Source: CAZMNY01 sp964567745 (GTDB lineage Bacteria; Planctomycetota; Planctomycetia; Pirellulales; Pirellulaceae). Taken from it: a DNA stretch of 52,135 nucleotides. Each line of letters starts with the position of its first letter. The first letter of the stretch is position 1. Location of the stretch: assembly GCA_964567745.1 (NCBI GenBank), contig CAZMNY010000053.1:1-52135 (forward strand), given 5' to 3'. The translations under genes and the position numbers were made by a program. This document shows, in pieces, positions 42,815 through 51,727 of this stretch. The notes below the pieces were generated by a model, which had not been told where the DNA came from, did no database searches, and was given only the letters and a program-made list of their open reading frames with translations.

Positions 42815-43525
42815 ATGCGAGTTTTCGTTTGGTTCTATGAATGGAACATGTTCGATGCCAGGCAAAAGGGCGTCCATACGCCTGGCAGTCACATGTGGGA
42901 ACGGGAAGTCAGCACGGATGGAAACTCGGCCGTGATTCGTGCGCCAGACATGACCCTTGCGATGAAATCCGTCAAAGACGGAGTGGAGCTGAAGCTCGAC
43001 ATCACGAACAAGACCGATCATGCGTGGCCGGAAATCGCCGGCATCATTCCCTGTTTCAATCCCGGTGCTCCAAAGGGCCAAGCGGCTCGCTGGCCGATCG
43101 CGAAGCTCAACCCACAGTTTGACAACCGTAACACGTGGTTCGTTGGAAATGACGGACTCGCGGAACTCAAGCAGCGCGAGATCCATTTCAGTATGAAACT
43201 TCGCAAGCAAATTGATGCGGCCTCGAACAACGGGAAACACCCCTTCTCGTTCAAATGGCCCACATCCGAAGACGACGCTCACGCCGGTCTGATGATTCGC
43301 GAATCGACGGACGGACAGTGGGTCACTGGCATCGCCTGGGATTGGTTCCTCTCGGCTCAAGGCCACAATCCATGGCAGTGCATGCATCTCTGCTTCAACG
43401 TCGGCCCGCTCAAACCGGGCGAATCGAAAACAATTCGCGGGCGGATCTACTTGTTCCGCGGTGCAAAAGAAGATTGCCTGAGACGGTACCGGTCTGATTT
43501 CGCCGAACGGCGGCAGCCGGAGTGA
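42815..43525 (+). pseudogene. Unrecognised beta-rich domain protein, probably lacking its N-terminus or fused to the DUF3179 gene
   Basis: The first ATG (42815) has no ribosome site and lies inside a coding-like stretch: the same frame upstream reads RLYEWGKGIAIQSSSQRD and, further back, FYPDGPIYGPDPT, which looks like the true C-terminus of DUF3179 unit 2. One indel near 42690 would therefore join both genes into a single protein. The domain itself (WFYEWNMFDARQKGVHTPG, PEIAGIIPCFNPGAPKG, FKWPTSEDDAHAGLMIRES) is intact to its stop and is followed by a convergent gene. I do not recognise the family. Confidence 0.55.
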
Positions 43526-43610
43526 GTGTTGCTTGAGATCTCGACGAGTTTTCTGAGATGAGTATCGGCATGTGATCGACGGCGCAGGTTTTCATAGTGT
43601 GCAGACGTAT

Positions 43611-46556
43611 TTATTGTGCGACTGTTTCAATCAGCCCTTCGAGCTCCGACCAGTCGCGAATCTCCACAGCCGTGCTTGCACCCTTGATTCCGTCTGGATT
43701 CGTGAGCTTGGCCGCTAGCGTCTTGCTTGGCAAAGTGTAGATGAAAGAAATATCTTCAACGTCTTGCCCCTGGGCGAACCTGGACTTGAAGCAATTGGCC
43801 AGTGCGGACATCTCTTGTCCGAAGTTGGCGCCCTGGTCCTCGGCGATCATCGATTCGCTCGAAATGATTACGACGCCGCTGAGTGACGCGGGCGTGAAAC
43901 AGTGCGTGTAGACGTTGTATGTCCAGGTCGCCGTTGAATCACCGACTTGCGGCTGCGGCGAGGGATATTGTCCCCACGAAGTTCCGTTGGGTACGGCCTT
44001 GGTCTCCATCATCGCAGGGACATGCCCACGCCAATACTGTTTCCATTCTGAAATGTACCGCCGAACATTGGCGAGGTAATAAGGGTTGTCGAAGTACTTG
44101 CTGCCCACGCTCTTGTAGTCTTCTCTCAGACTCGGGGCATCTTTGAGAAAGCCGGGTGCGATCCAGTTTTTGATCGGCACCTGCGTTTTGGTCTGCATGA
44201 AGATGATGCCGACAGGTCGACCGGTCTTAGCAGCAATATTGTTGCCGAGTACACTCGCTAGCCCATACGCCTCCTTCCAGTACGAGGCGTAGCGGTTGCC
44301 CCATTTGCCGTTCGGCTGTTTTATCCTCGGGGTCCGCGAGACACAGACGCTGAAACGACTGGGAGCGTCCTTGCCTTCGCGATTCGACTGGTTCTCCATC
44401 ATGCGCACGATCTGACCCGACGATTTGACCTCCGAAGCCTCAAGCCTGTGCGGCGGCGCAGCCACGTACCATACATCGCCAAACACGATTCCGGCGGCGA
44501 TGCGCTCATGCACGAGTTCGCCATCGATGGTGAATCGGACCCTTAATGTGTGCGGCTTGCGGCCAGCCTTCATCGGCGGCAGTGTCACTTTCCATTCCGC
44601 CATCTCGGGCGTCACGTCGATCGTCTTCTTAACGGCGCCGAACTCGAAATGCACTTGGCAGTCGCCTTCCTCCGCTACGGATTGCCATTCCCCGTAGTTC
44701 CGCGTCGATCCCCAGATCGTGACCGGCTTGTCGGCTTGTAGCACGGCATTGTCGCGGAACTGCACACTCAACAGCGGCATCTTTCGGTATTCATAAACCT
44801 TCCCGATCGTGGCGGGATCGATTGTTTCACCCGCGACCTTCAACTTCTCCTCTGGCCACGTCTTGCTAGTGACCATTTTGTTGTCGAAATAGATGAATGG
44901 CGTCATCGGGAGGAGTGACTTGTTGTAGACGTTGGGCTGGAAACCGACCTCACCAGTTGCGTAGGAGACGCCGCGTGGATTCTTGACCGCGTTCGAAGTA
45001 ACAATCACCATGTCGCCCTCGATCTTCATATTCGCCGGATGCCAGACGCGGTCCTCGCCGGCCAGAAAGAAAAGCTTCACTTGGTCGTTCCCGTGCGGAA
45101 CGATTTTGGGATCGGCGTAACCGGTCGCGTTTTGCTCGCGCCCGAGGGCATTGAATGCGGTCCCAGCAACAACCAAGCCGCCATCGGCGTGGTCGAACTC
45201 AATGCTCACCTTACCGCCGTTGACCGTATACGACTTGAACATGGGCCCATCAGCGACGACCGACTTGCCATACTGATTCTTCAGCGCGTGAAGGGCCAAC
45301 CGCTGGCCGGGAACTGCTTTGCATTGGTAGTGGATGCCGCCGCTGACATCGATCTGACTCGCCATACCGGTGTGAGGAATGTCGCGGGCCAGCCACGTTC
45401 CCAGCCGCATCTCGGCGGCCGAACCGATGCTGGGCCGATTGACCTCTTTGCCGGCGTTGCGCATCCCGGCGCTATAAAACTGATGAAAATATACCGGCAG
45501 CTGGGGCTTGTCCCAGACCATTCGCCAGCCGCGTATTAGGCTGTGCAAGTTGTTGTAATACGGCAGTCCTTCGCCCATGTTGGCGTAGCCTTGATTCCAG
45601 ATTGCTCCGCGGATGGCGTAGGGCACCACCGGGCTAAGACGCCCGTTGAACAGCCAACTGGCATCGCGGTTGCTCTTCAGGTTACCGGGAATTTCCTCGC
45701 GGATTTCCTTTGCAGCCTCACCCTTTCTAATCGCGGTTTCGCCGGCGGCAATCTGTCTTTCTAGTGACGTGTAGAACGCGCCCCAAGCTTGCTTGTGTTC
45801 CGTTGTCGTCGGGTCCGTTTGAAGGCACCGCTGATGGATCGCCTTGCTGTACGCGTCCTGGGCTGTCGCGAACCCTTCACGGGGGATCCAGGCTTGGATG
45901 GACGTCTGGCTGAATGAACAATTGAGGATGCCGATCGGCACGTTCAGTTCTTTGTGGAGCTTGTGGGCAAAGGCAAAAGCAATCGCGCTGTAGTCAGCGT
46001 AGTCGCCGTCCTTCCAGTCGCCAGTCGCCTTCTTAATCGGGTGAAGTTGGGCCGTCACCGACGTGACCTGAAACTCTCGAATCGGAGCCGCCTTGCCTTC
46101 CGTCTCGGCCGCAAACTCTCTCGCCAATTTAGCGCATTTACTCTTGCCCACCTTCCACTGCATGTTGGACTGCCCTGACGCCATCCAAACCTCGCCGACC
46201 AAGACGTTCTTGAGGACAGCTTTCTTGCCGGGGCTTTCCGCAATGACCATCTCGGCGGGAGCAAAGCTGGCCTGGAGCGGATCAAGTTCAACGATCCATT
46301 TGCCGTCCGCACCGGCCGTCGCCGTCTTCTTCTGGCCGGCGAATTCGACCGTGATTTGCGTTCCCTGTTCGCTCCACCCCCATACGGGGACGGCCATCTC
46401 GCGCTGAAGCACCATCTGATCGCAAAACGGCGCCCCTAGTTGAATCGCCATTTTGCCCGACGAAGCTGCACCCGGCGCCATGTCGGCGGCGTAGGTGAAA
46501 CGAGCCACAACGAATACGGCGGCGACGAGAACGATTCGGGCAGTGATTTGAGTCAT
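43611..46556 (-). CDS. Large exported sialate-O-acetylesterase-like protein with two SASA units
   Basis: From the ATG at 46556 the product is 981 residues with a signal peptide (ARIVLVAAVFVVARFTYAA). Unit 1 has the SASA opening LGAPFCDQMVLQREMAVPVWG and the nucleophile block EVWMASGQSNMQW (Ser about 130), then YAIRGAIWNQGYANMGEG and GIHYQCKAVPGQRLALHAL with a candidate catalytic His. Unit 2, from about residue 594, repeats the opening (LLSVQFRDNAVLQADKPVTI) but reads DVWYVAAPPHRLE where the Ser block should be. SASA enzymes remove acetyl groups from sialic acids or other glycans. It is 281 bases downstream of the transglutaminase/SUMF1 gene. Confidence 0.87.
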   Translation of the reverse strand: MTQITARIVLVAAVFVVARFTYAADMAPGAASSGKMAIQLGAPFCDQMVLQREMAVPVWGWSEQGTQITVEFAGQKKTATAGADGKWIVELDPLQASFAPAEMVIAESPGKKAVLKNVLVGEVWMASGQSNMQWKVGKSKCAKLAREFAAETEGKAAPIREFQVTSVTAQLHPIKKATGDWKDGDYADYSAIAFAFAHKLHKELNVPIGILNCSFSQTSIQAWIPREGFATAQDAYSKAIHQRCLQTDPTTTEHKQAWGAFYTSLERQIAAGETAIRKGEAAKEIREEIPGNLKSNRDASWLFNGRLSPVVPYAIRGAIWNQGYANMGEGLPYYNNLHSLIRGWRMVWDKPQLPVYFHQFYSAGMRNAGKEVNRPSIGSAAEMRLGTWLARDIPHTGMASQIDVSGGIHYQCKAVPGQRLALHALKNQYGKSVVADGPMFKSYTVNGGKVSIEFDHADGGLVVAGTAFNALGREQNATGYADPKIVPHGNDQVKLFFLAGEDRVWHPANMKIEGDMVIVTSNAVKNPRGVSYATGEVGFQPNVYNKSLLPMTPFIYFDNKMVTSKTWPEEKLKVAGETIDPATIGKVYEYRKMPLLSVQFRDNAVLQADKPVTIWGSTRNYGEWQSVAEEGDCQVHFEFGAVKKTIDVTPEMAEWKVTLPPMKAGRKPHTLRVRFTIDGELVHERIAAGIVFGDVWYVAAPPHRLEASEVKSSGQIVRMMENQSNREGKDAPSRFSVCVSRTPRIKQPNGKWGNRYASYWKEAYGLASVLGNNIAAKTGRPVGIIFMQTKTQVPIKNWIAPGFLKDAPSLREDYKSVGSKYFDNPYYLANVRRYISEWKQYWRGHVPAMMETKAVPNGTSWGQYPSPQPQVGDSTATWTYNVYTHCFTPASLSGVVIISSESMIAEDQGANFGQEMSALANCFKSRFAQGQDVEDISFIYTLPSKTLAAKLTNPDGIKGASTAVEIRDWSELEGLIETVAQ

Positions 46557-46837
46557 GGCGCTTGCTCTTTTGAAGTTGATCGACGGCGCTGGTCGGCGCG
46601 ACGCCTTGGCCTTGAATTCATGTGTTCGCTTCCAACATCCGCCATTCGCGTTGGAATTTCGCGTTGAAATTTCGCGCGTCAATTCTGAGCACTCACGCCA
46701 GCCCTCTCCCCCGCAACATAGTCGCTCAAGTAATTCGTCACGAGTGCTTGTTTCACGTCAATGATTCGGGGGCAAGGGGGCGCAATAAAACGCAACTTCA
46801 ACGAGCGAGTTGTGGTTCCCTGCGAACAACGCCACAA

Positions 46838-49330
46838 CTACTTCGTCGGCGTGAGTGTGAAGTCCTTGATGGCCAGCCCGTATTGCGGCGGCTGGTTGCG
46901 CCAGAACTTCAAGGTGTTCTCGCCCTTCTTGAGAGCGAGCGTGATCGGCTTGGAGTCCTGCCAGTTCCCGACGGTAAATGGCATCTCCATGACGATTTCG
47001 GAATCAGCGTCATTCACAGAGACGTTGAGTCGTTGATTGTAATTGGCCGTAACTACCTGCGCTGCCAATAAGTAGTTGCCCGATCGGGGAACGGTGACCT
47101 TGTACTCAAAACGCGATTTCGTGCCCTGGCTCGGTCCCGTCGGATCCTCGGTCGGACTTATCGCGTAGTAGTTACGAGCATACTTATCCGATATGCGTTC
47201 GCAGACGTTGCCGTAGATGTCGTAAAGCCCCCACGGGTTGGGCTTCTTTTGACCTACCGGGTGCGACTTGGCGCTGGCGTTGTCCTTGAACCAAGCGTAC
47301 TCGCCGATTTGCGAGGGGTCGTTGCCGAAGAACCACTTCCCATCGCGGCCAGCGCGACTGGCATATTCCCATTCAGCTTCGGTTGGCAGCCGCACATAGC
47401 GCCCCGTCCTTGCCGCGAGCTTCCCACAGAATGTCAACGCGTCAGGTTCGCCGACATTGTCAACTGGGCAGTTGGGGCCCTTTGTCGACCTGCTGGGGTT
47501 TGAGCCCATGACGGCTTGGTACTGCGCCTGCGTCACCTCGTACTTGCCAAGATAGAATCCCTTGGTGAGTGTCACGTCGTGCTTCGGCAACTCAACGCAC
47601 TGGAACCGGCCATCGGTTTTGCTTTCGCCACCCATCACAAACGATCCGGGGCGAATGTAAATCAGCTCCATTGTGACACCGTCGCCCAAGTCGAGTGCCA
47701 GTTCGCGAGGAGCGTTGCTGCCCGGATGCGACACTGCCGCCCGGAGCCCCCAGTTTTCGTAGCGACCATAGCCGCCGCTGAGCAGACGTTTTCCGGATGT
47801 GCACGCGTTGGCGTCGCCCTTCCATGTGCCTCCGCGCATGACCGTCTGCCCTTGCGGGAAGAAACGCGGGAGGAAGATTTGCAGGCCACCGCCGAAGCTC
47901 TTCATCGCAAAGACCTCCCGCGTGTTGCCGGTCGGTTTGCTGTATGCGGCGGCCGGTATCAATGCGACCCCGTTTTCGCCGTAGCTGATCTTTTTGTGCT
48001 CAGGCGCGACTGGTGAGGCGATGATTTTCTCTGCGACCGTGGGTTCGTTCGCCTCGCCAAGATCCTCACCGAGCGCGTCGAGCGTTACGGCATTGGCCTG
48101 CTCGATGATGGCGCGTTGCGTACGGATGGCCACGCCGTTCCAAAAGGCGTGGTTTCCATCGGCTTCCACGTAGGTCCGAGTTTCGCCCATTACGTCGCCG
48201 GCCCAACGAGCCCGTTTTACCTTCAGGTATGCCTTCCTGTTGTTTCGCGCCTGTGTGCTCGCGAGGAAATCGACGTCCTTGTTGTATCGTGTTTTGGTCC
48301 ATCCGCAGCCCCACCCACCGCCAAGATTGACGACCCAGCCATCGGGCGTCCAGTGCGCCAAGGCGGCATGACCTCGACTGGGGCGAGCTGTCGTAGGGAT
48401 TCCAAACGCTCTCAAAATAAATCGTCCGAAGAATGCGCGCCGGCCGCAAACGCCGCCGTTCATGAGGATGTTCTGGTATTTCTGCAGCTCAGGCCTGTCG
48501 TACTTTACATCTCCCGAACCGTACTTGACGTCGGAACCAACAATACTGACGTAGCGCCAGCCGAGATTCGAGTTGTAAATGTGGTCTGGACGGTAGTTGC
48601 GAAGCATCTCGCGCCCCCAGGTGAGCGTTTCGTCCGGCTCGTCGCCGTCAACGACCATGCGAAGCTCCCAAGTGCTCAGTCGCTCGAACGCGGAATCGAG
48701 TTCGCCGTCGAGATATGCTTTTTCGTAGTGAAGGAATCGCTTCACCGGGTCGACCGTTTCAGGGGCGTCGGTCTGGGCCGAGGGGTTTGCCTGCGCGATG
48801 GGCGCCGCATGTTCGAGACTGATGGCGAGCGCCAGCCGTTGCAGGGCACCACTGGCGGCTCTCTTGCTCGCCCTCTGGATGTCGGTGTAGATCGTCATTG
48901 CCTGGCCGTACCGCGACGGCCCATAACCTCGTCCCGCGCGTTCGGCGTTGGCACCGTCCGCCACGAGCATCTGCTTCAGCAGGTCGGTGTCGGCCAGCAT
49001 CGTCTCGACCAGCGCCGCCTGAATTTTGCTTTGTTGAGCAAACTCGGCTAAACCGTGAGGCGTGGCTTCAAGCAGGACCACGTACTTTGTGAACTGCGAG
49101 TCAAGCGTGTCGTTGGCAAGGAACTTGTCTAGATTCTTTGCGTTTGCCTGATCATTCTTCGGTAGCTTGGCGGTGAGTTCGGTGCGAAATTTGTCTAGCT
49201 GCTCGGCGTACTGCGACTTCAGTTTCTGGCCAGTTGCGGTGAGCGGCGTTTGCGGCGTCGCATCCGGTTTGGCGGCGGAAGCGTCGGAAGTCACAATGGC
49301 TATCGCGATCAGCGCACCGCAGACTCTCAT
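46838..49330 (-). CDS. Exported transglutaminase-like / SUMF1-like / beta-sandwich hybrid protein
   Basis: The ATG at 49330 opens a signal peptide (RVCGALIAIAIVTSDASA) and gives 830 residues; an ATG at 49393 is possible. After a helical region comes a transglutaminase-like core with NGGVCGRRAFFGRFILRAFG (Cys295) and GHAALAHWTPDGW (His321). Residues about 499-534 contain MRGGTWKGDANAC and NWGLRAAV, which resemble the C-terminal end of SUMF1 domains. The SUMF1 N-terminal part comes only afterwards (553-713: GSFVMGGES, GFYLGKYEVTQAQYQAVMG, RLPTEAEWEYASRAG, NPWGLYDIYGNVCE). A beta-sandwich of about 95 residues, probably carbohydrate-binding, ends the protein. No formylglycine-generating activity is expected. 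Confidence 0.75.
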   Translation of the reverse strand: MRVCGALIAIAIVTSDASAAKPDATPQTPLTATGQKLKSQYAEQLDKFRTELTAKLPKNDQANAKNLDKFLANDTLDSQFTKYVVLLEATPHGLAEFAQQSKIQAALVETMLADTDLLKQMLVADGANAERAGRGYGPSRYGQAMTIYTDIQRASKRAASGALQRLALAISLEHAAPIAQANPSAQTDAPETVDPVKRFLHYEKAYLDGELDSAFERLSTWELRMVVDGDEPDETLTWGREMLRNYRPDHIYNSNLGWRYVSIVGSDVKYGSGDVKYDRPELQKYQNILMNGGVCGRRAFFGRFILRAFGIPTTARPSRGHAALAHWTPDGWVVNLGGGWGCGWTKTRYNKDVDFLASTQARNNRKAYLKVKRARWAGDVMGETRTYVEADGNHAFWNGVAIRTQRAIIEQANAVTLDALGEDLGEANEPTVAEKIIASPVAPEHKKISYGENGVALIPAAAYSKPTGNTREVFAMKSFGGGLQIFLPRFFPQGQTVMRGGTWKGDANACTSGKRLLSGGYGRYENWGLRAAVSHPGSNAPRELALDLGDGVTMELIYIRPGSFVMGGESKTDGRFQCVELPKHDVTLTKGFYLGKYEVTQAQYQAVMGSNPSRSTKGPNCPVDNVGEPDALTFCGKLAARTGRYVRLPTEAEWEYASRAGRDGKWFFGNDPSQIGEYAWFKDNASAKSHPVGQKKPNPWGLYDIYGNVCERISDKYARNYYAISPTEDPTGPSQGTKSRFEYKVTVPRSGNYLLAAQVVTANYNQRLNVSVNDADSEIVMEMPFTVGNWQDSKPITLALKKGENTLKFWRNQPPQYGLAIKDFTLTPTK

Positions 49331-49655
49331 CGAATTCGTTCTCACAGCGTCATATCCTTTTGTTTTCGGCGAAAGCAAATTGGTCTCGTCCATCAATTCG
49401 CCATCGTACGTTGACTGCGTACTGGGGGGCGTCGAATCCCGCGTTCATGGCTTATTGAGGGGTGGGTCTGTTGGGAGGAAGTGACTCCCAACTTAGCATT
49501 TGGTAGGGTATGTTAGGCGACAAACATCGCGTTTTTTGCGACACTCCCCGATGTCGCGTTTCGTGGATTCTCAAGCAAGGATAGACCAGCCTCGATGGCG
49601 TCGACTCTTTCCGCGAGTTTACCTTGACAACCTTTCCCGTCGCGTAGGTCATCCC
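49331..49655. promoter_or_regulatory. Divergent control region with candidate operator GCGACA-N8-TGTCGC
   Basis: The spacer between the hybrid gene (minus) and the XylR-type gene (plus) contains a perfect six-base inverted repeat at 49538-49557, GCGACA and TGTCGC eight bases apart. A further GCGACA at 49517-49522 is followed by ATCGCG. AraC-type proteins usually bind direct repeats, so both the half-sites in tandem and the palindrome are of interest. Confidence 0.45.
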
Positions 49656-50858
49656 GTGAATCGTTCTAGAACGCGTCGAGTGGCGGTGATGCTCGACCTG
49701 AGGTGGGCTTTAAAACGCCACACGTCCGTCTTCTCCGGAACCCAACGGTTCGCACAAGATCGCGGCTGGACGTCGACCGTCGACGAGTTCGCTCGCGACA
49801 CGCTCTCGGTTCGATCGACGAAGTCCGTGCCGTACGATGGGATCATCGCCCGCGCGTCGAAGCAACTGGCCGAACGGGCTGCTCGACATAACGTGCCATT
49901 GGTTAACGTATGGCTCAGTTCGCCTGCGCGCGACATGCTGCCGGGGGTGTTTGTCGATTTTGGGGCCGCCGGGCGGATGCGGGCTGAGCATCTTCTGGCC
50001 CGCGGCTTTCGCAACTTTGCCGCATTGGTTTCGCGCAGCAACCTTGCTCACTATCAGGAGGGGCGCGAGTTTCGCCGGCTCGCTCGCGAGGCCGAGTGTT
50101 CGTGCGCGATGGCTAGGATTCCGCTTGACCCGCACAGAAACTTGGCGGCGTGGCGAAGGACCGTGCAAGTTATCGCGGAATGGATGGACGGCTGGCGGTT
50201 GCCCATCGGAGTCTACGTTGGCGCGGACGAAATGGGGCGATACGTGGCGCAGGCTTGTCTCGAACGAGGCTGGCGAGTGCCGCAGGACGTAGCGCTCATT
50301 TGCGGTATGAATGAGGAGACGTATTGCCTGGACCCTCGGCCGTCGCTGACCAGCGTGGAGATGGGACATGTGCGCGTCGGCTACGAGGCTGCACAACTGC
50401 TGGATCGGTTGATGGACGAAAAAGCGGCGGGCCGAAAAAGAAAAACGAATGCCGAGACAGAGCACATCTTCGTGCCTCCACAGACGCTGGTCGTGCGCGA
50501 TTCGACCGATTTCTTTGCCGTCGACGATCCATTGGTCGCAGCCGCGCTAGAGTTTATTTCCGCAAACTCCCACCGACCCATCGGTCCGTCGAACGTCGGC
50601 CAAGCCGTAGCCACGGATTTGCGGACGCTGCAGCGACGCTTTCGCAAATTCCTCGACCGGTCGATTGCCGCCGAAATCCGACGCGTTCGCATCGAACGGG
50701 CAAAGCGGGAACTCGCCCAGACGGAAGAGTCCATGGGGGCAGTCGCCCGAAACGTCGGCTTCGTCGAGCCCAAACAGATGTATCAGGTCTTCTGTCGCGA
50801 TGTCGGAGTGACACCGACCGAGTATCGCAAACAGCGACGTGTAAGCGCTGAGTTGTGA
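49656..50858 (+). CDS. XylR-type transcriptional regulator (sugar-binding domain plus AraC HTH)
   Basis: A GTG at 49656 behind TAGGTC gives 400 residues, the normal length; the frame stays open to 49500. The N-terminal two-thirds is a LacI-type periplasmic-binding fold (RRVAVMLDLRWALKRHTSV, VFVDFGAAGRMRAEHLLARG, LPIGVYVGADEMGRYVAQA, RPSLTSVEMGHVRVGYEAA). The C-terminal AraC domain has two helix-turn-helix units (VGQAVATDLRTLQRRFRKFL and MGAVARNVGFVEPKQMYQVF) and the ending DVGVTPTEYRKQ. Such regulators sense a sugar and control adjacent carbohydrate genes. It is divergent from the hybrid and esterase genes, its probable targets. Confidence 0.9.
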   Translation: MNRSRTRRVAVMLDLRWALKRHTSVFSGTQRFAQDRGWTSTVDEFARDTLSVRSTKSVPYDGIIARASKQLAERAARHNVPLVNVWLSSPARDMLPGVFVDFGAAGRMRAEHLLARGFRNFAALVSRSNLAHYQEGREFRRLAREAECSCAMARIPLDPHRNLAAWRRTVQVIAEWMDGWRLPIGVYVGADEMGRYVAQACLERGWRVPQDVALICGMNEETYCLDPRPSLTSVEMGHVRVGYEAAQLLDRLMDEKAAGRKRKTNAETEHIFVPPQTLVVRDSTDFFAVDDPLVAAALEFISANSHRPIGPSNVGQAVATDLRTLQRRFRKFLDRSIAAEIRRVRIERAKRELAQTEESMGAVARNVGFVEPKQMYQVFCRDVGVTPTEYRKQRRVSAEL

Positions 50859-51165
50859 TCGCTGAACAACATCAGTTCGTCGCATTCCACTCGGCGAAGA
50901 TTGCGTTCGAGCGGGAGAGCGTGAGCGGGACGATAGCCTTCCGGCAGGGCAACCGTTCTTCTAGGTCCTGTGCCGGAAAATCTGAAAAAACGGCGTGACA
51001 ATTCTCAAACGTTTCATCCCTAAGGGATAGAGGCAGCCGTTGCTGCACCCAAAGCAAGTGGGCTCGCTGCGCTCCTCGTTCCGTTACTCAACCTGCGGGC
51101 GATTGCGGAAACCGTGCTGCGGCGCGGTGCGCAGTTGCTCCAAAATTCGTTGAAGGTGAGCTGCT
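50859..51165. other. Spacer before the EF-hand gene, no gene seen
   Basis: About 300 bases with no supported gene. Short text such as GGCTCGCTGCGCTCCTCG resembles low-complexity intergenic DNA elsewhere in the window. The promoter of the EF-hand gene presumably lies here, but no clear boxes were found. Confidence 0.4.
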
Positions 51166-51633
51166 ATGAAGAAGATCACGCCACTCCTACTTGTTGCCGC
51201 CGCACTCAGTTTCGCCACCGCTGCCGACGCTCAGCGAGGGGGTCGGGGTGGAGGACCGCCAAGGCCGCCCGCTGGCCAACCCAATTTCAACGGCAACGGC
51301 CAGGCTCAGCAGCAGCCAGGCGGTCAGGGCGCTGGCAATCGAAATGTTGGCAAGGGGAATCAAAGCATGCCGACCGTCGCACAACTCGCGCAGATGATGA
51401 TCGCCCGCTTCGACGCCGACGGCAGCGGTGAGTTAAACCGAGCCGAATTACAGAATGCGCTGACGGCGTTGCGAGGGATGATGCAACAGCAAGGGGCGCA
51501 GAATCAGGCTGGGCAACAACAAAATGGGTTCGCCAATCAGGGAAATGGGCCACCGCGTCGACCACAGGGCAATCAGGGCCAGGGCAACCGGCCGACTCGC
51601 GGAGGGCAGGGTGGCGGGCGACGAGGTCGCTAG
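51166..51633 (+). CDS. Small exported EF-hand protein, Gln/Gly/Asn-rich
   Basis: This 155-residue protein starts behind AAGGTGAG and has a signal peptide (KKITPLLLVAAALSFATAADA). It has one clear EF-hand calcium loop, DADGSGELNRAE (loop positions 1, 3, 5 and 12 are Asp, Asp, Ser, Glu), flanked by helices LAQMMIARF and LQNALTALRGMM. Low-complexity Gly/Gln/Asn/Arg segments surround it. Planctomycetes encode many such exported EF-hand proteins of unknown role. It is followed by a strong terminator, so it forms its own transcript. Confidence 0.85.
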   Translation: MKKITPLLLVAAALSFATAADAQRGGRGGGPPRPPAGQPNFNGNGQAQQQPGGQGAGNRNVGKGNQSMPTVAQLAQMMIARFDADGSGELNRAELQNALTALRGMMQQQGAQNQAGQQQNGFANQGNGPPRRPQGNQGQGNRPTRGGQGGGRRGR

Positions 51634-51700
51634 GTTTCTGGCGTGAAGCCTGCCAATCGATACTCGACATTGATAACGGACGATGGGACCTCTCAAGAAA

Positions 51701-51727
51701 AAGGCCGACGTGAGAAACGTCGGCCTT
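51701..51727 (+). terminator. Intrinsic terminator after the EF-hand gene
   Basis: AAGGCCGACG, a seven-base loop TGAGAAA and CGTCGGCCTT form a perfect ten-base stem flanked by an A-run on the left and TTG-TTTG on the right. It can work on both strands and lies about 70 bases after the stop codon. Confidence 0.88.
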
